Origin: Tepidiphilus margaritifer DSM 15129
GTDB taxonomy: Bacteria > Pseudomonadota > Gammaproteobacteria > Burkholderiales > Rhodocyclaceae
DNA length: 64,000 bases
NCBI RefSeq assembly: GCF_000425565.1
Contig: NZ_AUDR01000015.1
Span: 186,001-250,000 of the forward strand
Direction: 5' to 3'
Shown piece after piece: positions 16,371 through 25,236 of the stretch (the stretch's first letter is position 1; each line of letters starts with the position of its first letter). Below the pieces are notes generated by a model, which saw nothing but the letters and a program-made list of their open reading frames with translations, was not told the origin of the DNA and searched no databases. The position numbers and the translations under genes are program-made.

Positions 16371-16843
16371 GCGTGCCCCGTGCTGCCGAATCCGCCCGCG
16401 CCCCGCTCGCTCGGGTCGAACGACTCCACCGCGACGAGACGCGCATGGATCACCGGCACGATCACCAGCTGGGCGATACGCGCGAGCGGCTCGACCACGA
16501 ACGCCTCATCGCCGCGATTCCACAGCGACACGAGGATCTCTCCCTGATAGTCCGAATCGATGAGCCCGACGAGGTTGCCCAGCACGATGCCGTGCTTGTG
16601 TCCCAACCCCGAGCGCGGCAGGATGAGGGCCGCAAGGCCCGGATCGGCCAGATGGAGCGCGATGCCGGTGGGCACGAGCGCCGTGGCACCGGGCTCGAGC
16701 TCGAACGGAGCCGCGATCGCCGCGCGCAGGTCCATTCCCGCGGCACCCGGCGTGGCGTACTGCGGCGGGCGGGCCGCGATGCGCTCGTCGAGAAAGCGCA
16801 CCTGCACCGTCACTTCGTCATTACCCTGCGTCGGAGCGCTCAT
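16367..16843 (-). CDS. dut: Deoxyuridine 5'-triphosphate nucleotidohydrolase
   Basis: This is a trimeric dUTPase: it converts dUTP to dUMP and pyrophosphate, keeping uracil out of DNA and supplying dTMP synthesis. Its 158 residues contain all five motifs, including GAAGMDLRA (I), [12 protein letters not shown] (II), [10 protein letters not shown] (III), RIAQLV (IV) and the C-terminal lid [10 protein letters not shown] (V). The ATG at 16843 overlaps the coaBC stop (ATGA), and the stop overlaps the Nudix start. coaBC-dut is a widely conserved pair. Confidence 0.97.
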   Translation of the reverse strand: MSAPTQGNDEVTVQVRFLDERIAARPPQYATPGAAGMDLRAAIAAPFELEPGATALVPTGIALHLADPGLAALILPRSGLGHKHGIVLGNLVGLIDSDYQGEILVSLWNRGDEAFVVEPLARIAQLVIVPVIHARLVAVESFDPSERGAGGFGSTGHA

Positions 16844-18081
16844 AGATCCCCCCGTTCCACGGCCGTGTCGATCAAGCCAAGGCGCTGCGCCACGTGCCGC
16901 ACGATGCCCCAGGCAACCTGGACCTTGTCCGCAGTCGGCAAGGGAATGCGGCCGTTCTCGTCGTAGAGCACGACGGTGTTCTCGTCGCGCCCCATCGCCT
17001 CCTGCACGAGGTTCCCGACCACCAGCTGCAGCCCTTTTTCCCGGCGCTTGCGCTCGGCGTATTCGTCCAGATTCTCGCTCTCGGCGGCGAACCCGATGCA
17101 CCAGGGCGGCTCGGGCAGCGCCGCCACCTCGGCGAGGATGTCGGGATTGCGCACCAGCTCCAGCGTGAGCCGTTCCGCCCCCTTCTTGATCTTTTGCGGC
17201 GAGACGCGCGCCGGCCGATAGTCGGCCACCGCCGCCACCGAGGCGAAGATGCGATGCCCCGGGACGCGCTCCAGCACCGCCGCGCGCATCTGCTCGGCGG
17301 TGGTCACGTCCACCCGCGTCACGCCCAAGGGCGTGGGCAGGCTCACGGGGCCGGAGACGAGCGTCACCGCGGCGCCGGCCTGCGCGAACGCCTGCGCCAG
17401 CGCATAGCCCATCTTGCCGGAACTGAGGTTGGTGAGCACGCGCACCGGGTCGAGCGGCTCGTAGGTCGGCCCGGCCGTGACCAGCACCGCATGCCCGGAG
17501 AACCACTTCGGCGCGAAAAACGCTTCCAGCCGCGCCACGATCTCCTCGGGCTCGATCATGCGCCCGGGACCGGTCTCGCCGCAGGCCTGTTCGCCCTCGG
17601 CGGGCCCCCAGACGAGCACGCCGTCGGCGACGAGCCGTTCCCGGTTGCGCTGCGTGGCCGGATGCAGCCACATCTGGCGGTTCATCGCCGGCGCCACGGC
17701 CATCGGGCAGGCGCGCGCCAGCGCGAGCGTCGCCAACAGATCGTCGGCCTGCCCCTGGGCGAAGCGCGCCATGGCATCGGCCGTGCAGGGCGCCACCAGC
17801 AGCAGGTCCGCCCCGCGCGTGAGATCGATGTGCGCCATGGCGTTGGCGCGTCGCTCGTCCCAAGGGTCGCACCACACCGGCCGCCCCGAGAGCGCCTGGA
17901 AGGTGGTGGGCGTGACGAAATGCGCCCCGCCCGGCGTGAGCACCACGTCGACCTGCGCTCCGGCCTTGACGAGCCGGCGCACGAGTTCGGCCGCCTTGTA
18001 GGCCGCCACCCCCCCCGTCACGCCCAGCACGATCCGCCGACCGAACAGAAAGGGCGGCGCCCCGCTTTCATTGCGCTCCAT
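16840..18081 (-). CDS. coaBC: Bifunctional phosphopantothenoylcysteine decarboxylase/phosphopantothenate--cysteine ligase
   Basis: This bifunctional enzyme makes 4'-phosphopantetheine from phosphopantothenate and cysteine for coenzyme A. It has 413 residues. The N-terminal flavin-dependent CoaC half shows [20 protein letters not shown], the PAMNRQMW motif and a conserved cysteine in CGETGPGRM. The C-terminal CoaB half begins around residue 190 with [20 protein letters not shown] and continues with the [10 protein letters not shown] motif. It starts at the ATG at 18081, divergent from radC, and leads the coaBC-dut-nudix operon. Confidence 0.97.
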   Translation of the reverse strand: MERNESGAPPFLFGRRIVLGVTGGVAAYKAAELVRRLVKAGAQVDVVLTPGGAHFVTPTTFQALSGRPVWCDPWDERRANAMAHIDLTRGADLLLVAPCTADAMARFAQGQADDLLATLALARACPMAVAPAMNRQMWLHPATQRNRERLVADGVLVWGPAEGEQACGETGPGRMIEPEEIVARLEAFFAPKWFSGHAVLVTAGPTYEPLDPVRVLTNLSSGKMGYALAQAFAQAGAAVTLVSGPVSLPTPLGVTRVDVTTAEQMRAAVLERVPGHRIFASVAAVADYRPARVSPQKIKKGAERLTLELVRNPDILAEVAALPEPPWCIGFAAESENLDEYAERKRREKGLQLVVGNLVQEAMGRDENTVVLYDENGRIPLPTADKVQVAWGIVRHVAQRLGLIDTAVERGDL

Positions 18082-18160
18082 CTTCTCTCCTCTTCCCCGT
18101 TGCGCCCGGGGCGCACTTCATGGAAAATGCATCTCGTCTCGTTCGCTGCGCAGGCGCCCC

Positions 18161-18835
18161 ATGCCCATCACCGACTGGCCAGAACAGGAACGCCCTCGCG
18201 AGAAACTGCTCGAACGCGGCGCCTCAGCCCTCTCGGACGCCGAGCTCCTGGCGATTTTCCTCCGGGTCGGCGTGCGAGGCAAGAGCGCCGTCGATCTCGC
18301 GCGCGACCTACTCACACACTTCGGTGGCGTGCGCGCGCTCGTCTCCGCCCAGCCCAAAGCCTTCGCCGCCGTGCATGGCGTGGGCCTGGCCAAATACGCG
18401 CAGCTCCAGGCCGCCTTCGAGCTCGCCCGCCGGGCGCTGGCCGAAACCGCCCGCGAAGCCGACCTTCTCTCCGATCCCGAGAGCGTCAAGGATTGGCTGC
18501 GCCTGCGGCTCGCCGGGCTGGAGCACGAAGTCTTTTACGCCCTGCTGCTCGACAACCGCCACCGCCTGCTCGCCGCCCACGAACTCTTTCGCGGCACCGT
18601 CGACCAGACGGCCGTCCACCCGCGCGAACTCGTCAAGCTGGCGCTCCACGCCAACGCAAGCGCCGTCATCGTCGCGCACAACCACCCCAGCGGCGCCGCC
18701 GAGCCGAGCCGCGCCGATGCCGCACTTACCCGCACGCTGCGCGAGGCGCTGGCGCTCATCGACGTACGCCTGCTCGACCATTTCATCGTCACGGCAGGTA
18801 ACGTCGTCTCGCTCGCGCAACTCGGTATGCTCTGA
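18161..18835 (+). CDS. radC: RadC family JAMM-domain protein (UPF0758)
   Basis: This 224-residue protein belongs to the RadC/UPF0758 family. Its role is not settled; the old assignment to DNA repair is not well supported. It has an N-terminal helix-hairpin-helix-like region ([20 protein letters not shown]) and a C-terminal MPN/JAMM domain with the metal motif [15 protein letters not shown] (His173, His175, Asp186). The open frame begins at 18071, but family homology starts at [17 protein letters not shown], so I use the ATG at 18161. It is divergent from coaBC. Confidence 0.94.
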   Translation: MPITDWPEQERPREKLLERGASALSDAELLAIFLRVGVRGKSAVDLARDLLTHFGGVRALVSAQPKAFAAVHGVGLAKYAQLQAAFELARRALAETAREADLLSDPESVKDWLRLRLAGLEHEVFYALLLDNRHRLLAAHELFRGTVDQTAVHPRELVKLALHANASAVIVAHNHPSGAAEPSRADAALTRTLREALALIDVRLLDHFIVTAGNVVSLAQLGML

Positions 18836-18904
18836 ACCCGGAACGAGCCGCCAAGTCCACTGCAGCAAAAAGAAAAATCCGGTGCAAAATTTTAAAAAAA
18901 GCCC

Positions 18905-18937
18905 TTGCTACGCCAGTAAATGAGAACTATAATCAAT
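18905..18937 (+). promoter_or_regulatory. Sigma-70 promoter overlapped by a Fur box, upstream of feo operon
   Basis: TTGCTA (18905-18910), a 17-base spacer and TATAAT (18928-18933) form a strong sigma-70 promoter. Overlapping the -10 is AATGAGAACTATAATCAAT (18919-18937), matching 13 of 16 specified positions of the Fur-box form AATGANAATNATTNTCATT. Iron-dependent repression of feoAABC by Fur is the natural reading. Binding itself is inferred. Confidence 0.8.
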
Positions 18938-18987
18938 CAGGCCTATCCAACCGATCGAATTTGCCCATCGCTACCCGGAGTCTTGCC

Positions 18988-19266
18988 ATGGTTCCTGAGT
19001 CCGCCGCCAAAGCCTTTCCCCTTCCCGTGGCCCCGCTCGGTTGCCGCCTGCGCATCGCCGCGCTCCACGGCGGCGCCGAATTCACGCGCCGTCTCACCGA
19101 ACTCGGCTTGAACGTCGGCTGCGAGATCACCTTGCAGCAACGCGAGGGCGGAAAATTCGTCGTCAAGCGCGGCGAGACGCGCTTCGCACTCGGCGGCGGC
19201 ATGGCGCACAAGATCCTGGTGCATGAATCCCTCGTGGCGGAACGCGATGCCCATGCTGCTGCGTGA
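18988..19266 (+). CDS. feoA: FeoA family protein (first of two)
   Basis: This is a 92-residue SH3-like FeoA-domain protein, a small cytosolic partner needed for ferrous iron uptake by FeoB. The FeoA pattern is visible: PLGCRLRIAALHGGAEFTRR, then LTELGLNVGCEITLQQREGG and ALGGGMAHKILV. I chose the ATG at 18988, with CCGGAG eight bases before it; a TTG at 18961 is an alternative. It is the first gene after a Fur-controlled promoter and overlaps the next feoA gene by about 20 bases. Confidence 0.9.
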   Translation: MVPESAAKAFPLPVAPLGCRLRIAALHGGAEFTRRLTELGLNVGCEITLQQREGGKFVVKRGETRFALGGGMAHKILVHESLVAERDAHAAA

Positions 19267-19483
19267 CCTCGCCGTGGGCGAGCGCGCCCGCGTCACCGGC
19301 TATGCGCCCGGCGGCGAATCCTACCGCCGCAAGCTGCTCGCGATGGGCCTCACGCCCGGGGCCGAGCTCGTCGTCACCCGCATCGCCCCCATGGGCGATC
19401 CGCTCGAGATCCGCACCCGCGGCTTTTCCCTGTCGCTGCGCAAGAGCGAAGCCGCCGCCGTGGAGGTGGAAAAAATCCAATGA
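19247..19483 (+). CDS. feoA: FeoA family protein (second of two)
   Basis: This second FeoA-domain protein (78 residues from the ATG at 19247) shows the typical [20 protein letters not shown] opening, [20 protein letters not shown], and the terminal [16 protein letters not shown] strand. It is closer to the canonical FeoA than its upstream neighbour. Its start lies inside the preceding gene; an in-frame ATG at 19223 is another possible start. Its stop overlaps the feoB start in ATGA. Two separate FeoA proteins ahead of one FeoB suggest distinct regulatory partners. Confidence 0.92.
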   Translation: MPMLLRDLAVGERARVTGYAPGGESYRRKLLAMGLTPGAELVVTRIAPMGDPLEIRTRGFSLSLRKSEAAAVEVEKIQ

Positions 19484-21795
19484 AAAACGCCTACACCATC
19501 GCCCTCGTCGGCAACCCCAACTGCGGCAAGACCACGCTCTTCAACGCGCTCACCGGCGCCAAGCAGCGCGTGGGCAACTGGCCCGGCGTCACCGTCGAGA
19601 AAAAGACCGGCGAGTACCGTTTCGAAGGCGATGAAGTCGAGGTGGTCGACCTGCCCGGCACCTATTCGCTCGACGTCGTGGGCGAAGACATCTCGCTCGA
19701 CGAGCGCATCGCCCGCGATTACGTCCTCTCGGGCGAGGCCGACCTCGTGGTCAACGTCGTCGACGCCGCCAACCTCGAGCGCAATCTCTACCTCACGCTG
19801 CAGCTGGCGGAGATGCAGGTGCCGCTGCTCGTCGCGCTCAACATGGTCGACGTCGCCGAGAAGAAAGGCATGAAGATCGACGTGGCGGCGCTTAGTGAGC
19901 GGCTCGGCTGCACCGTAGTCCCGATCGTCGCCAGCGAGAACCGGGGCATCGCCGAGCTCAAGGCGGCGATCCGGCAAGCCATCGTCACCGCCCCCCAGCC
20001 GCGCGCCGTTCCCTATGGGGAGGAAGTGGAAACGGCGCTCGCCGAACTCGTGCCCGAGCTCGAACCGATCGCCGCGCAGAAAGGCTGGTCCCCGCGCTGG
20101 CTCGCCGTGCGGCTGCTCGAGGGCGACGCGCTCGCGCGCGCGAGCGTAGACGAACCCCTCGCCCGGCGCGCCCAAGCCCTTGCCGAGCGTTTCGGCGGCG
20201 AACTCGACATCCTCGTGGCAGACGCCCGCTATAGCCTCGCCAACGACATCGTGCATCACGCCGTGCACGTTGCCGGCCAAGCCCCGGCCGACCTCACCGA
20301 GCGGATCGACCGCGTCGTGCTCAACCGCGCCCTGGGAATCCCCATCTTCCTTGTGGCGATGTACCTGATGTTCCTCTTCACGATCCGCGTGGGCGGGGCC
20401 TTCATCGATTTCTTCGACCAGCTCGCCGGGGCGATCTTCGTCGATGGCTTCGCCGAGGCGCTCAACGCCATCGGCTCGCCCGACTGGCTCACCGGGCTGC
20501 TCGCCCACGGCGTGGGCGGTGGCATCCAGACGGTGGCCACCTTCATCCCGGTGATCGGCTTCCTCTACCTTTTCCTCTCAATGCTCGAAGATTCGGGCTA
20601 CATGGCGCGCGCCGCCTTCGTCATGGACCGATTCATGCGCTGGGTAGGGCTGCCGGGCAAGAGCTTCGTGCCGCTCATCGTCGGCTTCGGCTGCAACGTC
20701 CCGGCCATCATGGCCACGCGCACCCTGGAGCACCGCCGCGACCGCCTCATGACGATCGCCATGGCCCCCTTCATGTCCTGCGGCGCGCGCCTGCCCGTCT
20801 ATGCACTCTTCGCCGCCGCCTTCTTCCCCACGGGCGGCGAGAACGTCATCTTCGCCCTCTACCTCATCGGCATCGCCGTGGCGGTGCTCACCGGGCTCAT
20901 CCTCAAAAACACCCTGCTCAAGGGCGAGGCCACGCCTTTCATCATGGAGCTGCCGCCCTACCACCTGCCCACCGCGCGCGGCGTGCTGCTGCACACCTGG
21001 GAGCGCCTCAAGACCTTCATCGTGCGCGCTGGCCGGCTCATCGTCCCCATGGTCGTAGTCATCAACTTCCTCAACGCGATCGGCACCGACGGCAGCTACG
21101 GCAACGAGCACAGCGACAAATCCGTGCTCGCCGCCGTCGGCCGTACCCTCTCCCCCGTGTTCGCCCCCATGGGGCTGACCGAAGACAACTGGCCCGCCAC
21201 GGTGGGCATCTTCACCGGCGTGCTCGCCAAGGAAGCCGTGATCGGTACCCTGAACGCCACCTATACGGCACTTGCCACCGAGAACGCCGACACGGAAGAA
21301 GAAACCCCCTTCTCGCTACGCGAGGCGATCGCGGCGGCGTTTGCTACCATTCCGCAGAACCTCGCCGAGGCGCTCGGCTCCTGGGCCGACCCCCTGGGAC
21401 TGCACAAGGCCGAGGAAGAACGCGAGGAAGTCTCGCAGGCCGCCTTCGGTGCCATGGCCGAACGGTTCGACGGCGCGGTCGGAGCGTTTGCCTACCTGCT
21501 CTTCATCCTGCTCTACACCCCCTGCACCGCCGCCACTGCCGCCATCTACCAGGAATCCGGTCGACGCTGGACGCTCTTCGTCGTCGCCTGGACGACGGGC
21601 ATCGCCTGGGCCGCGGCAACGATTTTTTATCAGCTGGCCCGCCTGCCCCGCTCTCCGCTCACCTCCGCCGCCTGGATCGCGGGCATCGCCGCGTTCTTCG
21701 TCCTCGCCTATCTCCTCATGCGCCGCGGTGGCGCATTCCTCTCGCCGGCGGCAGCCGGAAGCACCAAGACCGTCCGTCAGGAGGGTTCCGCATGA
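19480..21795 (+). CDS. feoB: Ferrous iron transporter B
   Basis: This is the inner-membrane Fe(II) transporter with a cytosolic GTPase domain. At 771 residues it has typical length. G-protein motifs: GNPNCGKTT (G1, residues 11-19), DLPG (G3, 57-60) and NMVD (G4, 121-124). A helical domain follows, then about ten membrane segments with Gate motifs, including [20 protein letters not shown] with the [17 protein letters not shown] stretch and [16 protein letters not shown]. It overlaps feoA upstream and feoC downstream by ATGA junctions, so the operon is translationally coupled. Regulation by Fur is expected from the promoter at 18905-18937. Confidence 0.98.
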   Translation: MKNAYTIALVGNPNCGKTTLFNALTGAKQRVGNWPGVTVEKKTGEYRFEGDEVEVVDLPGTYSLDVVGEDISLDERIARDYVLSGEADLVVNVVDAANLERNLYLTLQLAEMQVPLLVALNMVDVAEKKGMKIDVAALSERLGCTVVPIVASENRGIAELKAAIRQAIVTAPQPRAVPYGEEVETALAELVPELEPIAAQKGWSPRWLAVRLLEGDALARASVDEPLARRAQALAERFGGELDILVADARYSLANDIVHHAVHVAGQAPADLTERIDRVVLNRALGIPIFLVAMYLMFLFTIRVGGAFIDFFDQLAGAIFVDGFAEALNAIGSPDWLTGLLAHGVGGGIQTVATFIPVIGFLYLFLSMLEDSGYMARAAFVMDRFMRWVGLPGKSFVPLIVGFGCNVPAIMATRTLEHRRDRLMTIAMAPFMSCGARLPVYALFAAAFFPTGGENVIFALYLIGIAVAVLTGLILKNTLLKGEATPFIMELPPYHLPTARGVLLHTWERLKTFIVRAGRLIVPMVVVINFLNAIGTDGSYGNEHSDKSVLAAVGRTLSPVFAPMGLTEDNWPATVGIFTGVLAKEAVIGTLNATYTALATENADTEEETPFSLREAIAAAFATIPQNLAEALGSWADPLGLHKAEEEREEVSQAAFGAMAERFDGAVGAFAYLLFILLYTPCTAATAAIYQESGRRWTLFVVAWTTGIAWAAATIFYQLARLPRSPLTSAAWIAGIAAFFVLAYLLMRRGGAFLSPAAAGSTKTVRQEGSA

Positions 21796-22031
21796 TCCTC
21801 TCCCGCCTCACTGAGACCCTGCGCCTGCACCGCCGTGTCAGCCTCGACGATCTGGCCACGGCCCTGCAGGCCGCGCCCGAAGCGGTCGAGGCCATGCTCG
21901 CCACGCTCGAGCGCAAGGGCCGCATACGCCGTCTTCCCGCCGGCTCGTCCTGCGGCAAGAGCTGCTGCGCCTGCGACCCGAAGCGCCTGCAGATCTACGA
22001 ATGGGTGGAGCCCCCGGACAGCACGTCCTGA
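21792..22031 (+). CDS. feoC: FeoC-like winged-helix protein
   Basis: This 79-residue protein has a winged-helix fold ([20 protein letters not shown], then [17 protein letters not shown]) and a cysteine cluster CGKSCCACD near residues 55-63. Four closely spaced cysteines at this place are the mark of FeoC proteins that bind an iron-sulfur cluster and modulate FeoB stability or activity. Its ATG overlaps the feoB stop. It is the last gene of the feo operon; a separate promoter follows. Confidence 0.9.
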   Translation: MILSRLTETLRLHRRVSLDDLATALQAAPEAVEAMLATLERKGRIRRLPAGSSCGKSCCACDPKRLQIYEWVEPPDSTS

Positions 22032-22125
22032 GCCCGGACTCCCTTCCTCCGGCCTTCTTGCAAGATACGAATCGAATCTGTAGCCCCCATGACGCGGATT
22101 TTTGATCGCGGAGTTTCGATAGTTC

Positions 22126-22155
22126 TTGCAAATGAAAATGGTTATCGTTTACAAT
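22126..22155 (+). promoter_or_regulatory. Promoter with a Fur box in its spacer, upstream of the DUF2325 gene
   Basis: TTGCAA (22126-22131), 18 bases, TACAAT (22150-22155) form a sigma-70-type promoter. AATGAAAATGGTTATCGTT (22131-22149) fills the spacer and matches 14 of 16 specified positions of AATGANAATNATTNTCATT. This is the stronger of the two Fur-box matches in the window and puts the DUF2325 gene and probably the ferritin-like gene under iron control. Confidence 0.8.
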
Positions 22156-22217
22156 CACGCCATCGCATCGTTTGATGCCATCCGATATCCGTCTTCGGCC
22201 GCAAGGAGAACGAAACC

Positions 22218-23504
22218 ATGTGCGAGAGCGCCTTTGCCTCTACCATGAGTCCGCTCACTCTCGAACCCCCGCCCCTATCCTTCTTCTCCCGCCTCGGTTC
22301 CCGTCGGCGCCGATTATGGGAGCTGTCGAGGGAAAGCCACTGCCCCGTGATCGGTGTCTGTCTGCCGCTATCGGTTCTGCGCAAACTGGTTGGCAAAGTG
22401 CTCGATCGGGCAGCCCCACTGGAAGATTACGACCTGCACGTCGGTGCCGTCAATGCTTGCAGCAGCCGTAACCGGCTCTCCGAGTTGCTGCAAGACGAAC
22501 TCGATCGCCGCTACGCCACCGTGATCCGCCGCTACAAGGCGGCCAAGACGAGCGAGGCGCTCGAATCCCTGTGGCAGGAAGCCGTCGACGAGGGCGACGT
22601 GGCCGGGCCATTTTGGGCCGCGCTCACCCATCCACGCTGTACCCCTGCCCTCGAACTCGCGTTGTGCCGGGAAATGCACATGCTGCAGCACCAGGCTGGC
22701 GCCACCACCCGTGTCGAGCGTAGCCGTTTCGAGGCGCTGGTGCAGGAAAATGCCACCCTGCTGCGAGAACTCGGCAAGGTCCAAGAGCGGTGCACCCGCC
22801 TCGTGACGGAGAAGACCCGGGAGCTCGAACGACTCCGCCAGGATTTGATGCAAGCGCGCGCCACCTTGCTGTGCCGCGACACGACAATCGCCTGTCTGCG
22901 CAGCGACTTGGCCGAAATACGCGAAACGGTACCCGAGCTCGAAGCACGCCTGCAGCTCAAGCGCAAACTCGCCGCCGAAAAAGCGCACACCAAGGCGCTC
23001 GAGCAGCAACTGGCCGCCCTGCGCCAGGAACTCTCCCGAGCCCAAAGCGAACTCGCTGCCTCACGACGGCGCCAAAACGAACCAGAACCGTCAAGCTGCG
23101 CGGCAACCTGCTCCTCCGCCAGGCATCTGCCGCCACCGGTCACCATCGAACCTGAGCTGCTGGACAAGACCATCCTCTGCGTGGGCGGACGAAGCGGCAA
23201 CATCACCGATTATCGCGGAGTCATCGAACGGATCGGCGGACGATTCGTTCACCACGATGGTGGCTTGGAAGACAATCTCGGGCAACTCGACGCCAACCTC
23301 GCCGCGGCCGACCTCGTCATTTGCCAGACGGGATGCATCAGCCACAAAGCCTACTGGCGCGTCAAGGACCACTGCAAACGCACGGGCAAACGCTGCGTCT
23401 TCGTCGACAATCCCAGCGTCTCCGCGCTTGCCCGTACCCTTTTCCCCCGCCTCGAGGAGAATGAAACCGCGAAAGACGCTACCGATGACGCAAGCTCCCA
23501 GTGA
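22218..23504 (+). CDS. DUF2325 domain protein with central coiled coil, Fur-box promoter
   Basis: Function is unknown. The 428-residue protein has an N-terminal helical region (about 1-165) with several cysteines. A long charged coiled coil follows (about 165-290, with EARLQLKRKLAAEKAHTKAL and related repeats). The C-terminal DUF2325 domain (about 320-410) begins KTILCVGGRSGNITDYRGVI and includes HHDGGLEDNLGQLDANLA, then VICQTGCISHKAYWRVKDHC; its Rossmann-like fold, cysteines and histidines are conserved in the family and could bind a metal or nucleotide. AAGGAGA lies nine bases before the ATG. A Fur box sits in its promoter and a ferritin-like gene is 40 bases downstream, so a role in iron handling or sensing is likely but unproven. 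Confidence 0.88.
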   Translation: MCESAFASTMSPLTLEPPPLSFFSRLGSRRRRLWELSRESHCPVIGVCLPLSVLRKLVGKVLDRAAPLEDYDLHVGAVNACSSRNRLSELLQDELDRRYATVIRRYKAAKTSEALESLWQEAVDEGDVAGPFWAALTHPRCTPALELALCREMHMLQHQAGATTRVERSRFEALVQENATLLRELGKVQERCTRLVTEKTRELERLRQDLMQARATLLCRDTTIACLRSDLAEIRETVPELEARLQLKRKLAAEKAHTKALEQQLAALRQELSRAQSELAASRRRQNEPEPSSCAATCSSARHLPPPVTIEPELLDKTILCVGGRSGNITDYRGVIERIGGRFVHHDGGLEDNLGQLDANLAAADLVICQTGCISHKAYWRVKDHCKRTGKRCVFVDNPSVSALARTLFPRLEENETAKDATDDASSQ

Positions 23505-23544
23505 ATTGACATGACTCCCGTTTCCATCCCGAAAGGATCTCATC

Positions 23545-24012
23545 ATGATAGACACTCTATCGGACGCCGACCGTATCGCCGCCATCGAAGCGCTCAACCG
23601 CGTGCTCGAGGTTGAACTTGCAGGCGTCGTACGCTACACTCATTACTCGCTCATGGTCTACGGGTACAATCGGATCCCCATCGTCTCCTGGCTCAAAGAC
23701 AACGCCAAAGACGGGCTCGACCACGCCCTGCGCGTTGGCGAGATGATCACCTTGCTTGGCGGACATCCCTCGCTCAAGATCGGTACCCTGCTCGAGACCC
23801 ATCGCCATGACATCGACGAGATTCTGCGCGAAAGCCTCGAGCACGAGCGCCTCGCACTTCAGGGCTACCATGACCTCCTGAAGATCACACAAGGGAAATC
23901 CGTGCTGCTCGAAGAATTCGCCCGGGAGATGATCGTCGAGGAAGAAATGCATTTCGACGAAGTCAACAAGATGCTGCGCCGCCCCGGCGATCTTGCTCCT
24001 TTCCACGAGTGA
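23545..24012 (+). CDS. Bacterioferritin-like / ferritin-like diiron protein
   Basis: This is a 155-residue four-helix-bundle protein of the bacterioferritin/Dps-related ferritin-like group. Probable diiron ligands are seen: Glu in VLEVELAGVVRYTHYS, the Asp/His pair in GLDHALRVGEMI, Glu in LEHERLALQGYHDL, and the C-terminal pair in IVEEEMHFDEVNKML. It lacks the full length and haem-binding methionine context of classical Bfr, so storage, ferroxidase or redox roles all remain possible. GAAAGGA precedes the ATG. It lies 40 bases after the DUF2325 gene, probably on the same Fur-controlled transcript. Confidence 0.85.
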   Translation: MIDTLSDADRIAAIEALNRVLEVELAGVVRYTHYSLMVYGYNRIPIVSWLKDNAKDGLDHALRVGEMITLLGGHPSLKIGTLLETHRHDIDEILRESLEHERLALQGYHDLLKITQGKSVLLEEFAREMIVEEEMHFDEVNKMLRRPGDLAPFHE

Positions 24013-24020
24013 TCCCTGAC

Positions 24021-24046
24021 CGGGTCGATGATTTTTCATCGACCCG
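24021..24046 (+). other. Strong hairpin between ferritin-like and porin genes
   Basis: CGGGTCGATG (24021-24030) and CATCGACCCG (24037-24046) form a perfect ten-base stem with loop ATTTTT. No T tract follows. It could terminate weakly, protect the upstream mRNA, or lie in the porin leader. Confidence 0.5.
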
Positions 24047-24077
24047 CCCCTTCCCCCGTTGCACGAGGAAAACAACG

Positions 24078-25229
24078 ATGTTCAAAAAAACGCTCGCCCT
24101 CTCGCTCACCAGCCTCTTCTGCCTGCCCGCGCTCGCCCAGTCGGGGATACAACTCTATGGTTCGGCCGATGCCTTTTTCAAATACGGCAAAGTGATGGGC
24201 GACAAAACGGCCGGGATCGACGACGGGGGTATCGGCAACAGCTTCTTCGGCCTTCGCGGCGAAGAAGATCTCGGTGCCGGCCTCAAAGCCGTCTTCGTCC
24301 TCGAAGAAGGGTTCAGCATCGACAGCGGCAAATCCTGCTGCATGAGCTCGACCGATAGCGAAGCCAACGGCGGCAGCGAAGCCTTCACCCAGCAAGCCTA
24401 CGTCGGCCTCAAAGGCGCCTTCGGCCAGCTTTCCCTGGGCCGTCAATATGCCCCCGGTTATTTCACCGATCCCTACGACGCCTTGCAGGGCATGACCCCG
24501 AGCCCGCAGAACTGGCTCTCGCAGCTCGCCAACCTCACGATCACCCCCAACGATCCGGCGCGCTGGAACAACTCCGTCGGTTACACCGGCGAATTCGAGA
24601 CCATCGGGGTGAGCGCCATCTACTCGGCCGGCAACCTCGAAACGGACCAGGCACACGGCGCCTCGCGCACCGACGACGACAAATACGGCCTCGGCCTGCG
24701 CTACGAGAACGGTCCCTTGAAAATCGGCGCCATCTACCAGGCCGTCAAATACAAGGCACAATACGACGGCGGCTGGAGCAAGGCTCCCGCTCGCGAAGAC
24801 GAAACCCAGAAAGACTGGATGCTGGGCGCGGCCTACGACTTCGGCTTTGCCACCCTTGCCGGTTCCTGGCAGCAGGGCCGCGACGTGCTCGGCGCCAGCG
24901 GCTTCGACGTCACGCTCTGGCAGATCGGCCTCATCATCCCCGTGGTGGGCGAAGACACGCTCAACCTCGCCTACGGCCAGGCCAAGCTCGACGGCGGCAA
25001 TGCCATCATGGGCGATAGCGGCAGCGTCAAACCCAAATCGCTGGGAGTGGCCTATCTGCATCCGCTCTCCAAGCGAACCACCGTCTATGCCGCCTATACC
25101 TGGGTCGATCACGATGATCTGCGCCGGGATCAGGCTGTCGCGCTCGGTCAGGACGACAACGGTCACGCCCCCGACGGCAAGGTGGGCGATACCAGCCTCT
25201 TCTACCTCGGGTTGAACCACCGCTTCTGA
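24078..25229 (+). CDS. Gram-negative trimeric porin
   Basis: This is a 383-residue outer-membrane beta-barrel porin of the type 4 (betaproteobacterial) family. A signal peptide spans residues 1-20 with cleavage after LPALA. The mature protein begins QSGIQLYGSADAFF, the typical first strand, and the family pattern LRGEEDLGAGLKAVFVLEEG follows. The protein ends in NHRF, with the terminal phenylalanine needed for barrel assembly. GAGGAAA lies eight bases before the ATG. An unusual CC pair (GKSCCMSS) lies in an external loop. Its position after iron genes suggests, but does not prove, involvement in metal or siderophore permeation. Confidence 0.95.
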   Translation: MFKKTLALSLTSLFCLPALAQSGIQLYGSADAFFKYGKVMGDKTAGIDDGGIGNSFFGLRGEEDLGAGLKAVFVLEEGFSIDSGKSCCMSSTDSEANGGSEAFTQQAYVGLKGAFGQLSLGRQYAPGYFTDPYDALQGMTPSPQNWLSQLANLTITPNDPARWNNSVGYTGEFETIGVSAIYSAGNLETDQAHGASRTDDDKYGLGLRYENGPLKIGAIYQAVKYKAQYDGGWSKAPAREDETQKDWMLGAAYDFGFATLAGSWQQGRDVLGASGFDVTLWQIGLIIPVVGEDTLNLAYGQAKLDGGNAIMGDSGSVKPKSLGVAYLHPLSKRTTVYAAYTWVDHDDLRRDQAVALGQDDNGHAPDGKVGDTSLFYLGLNHRF

Positions 25230-25236
25230 GCCGCAC

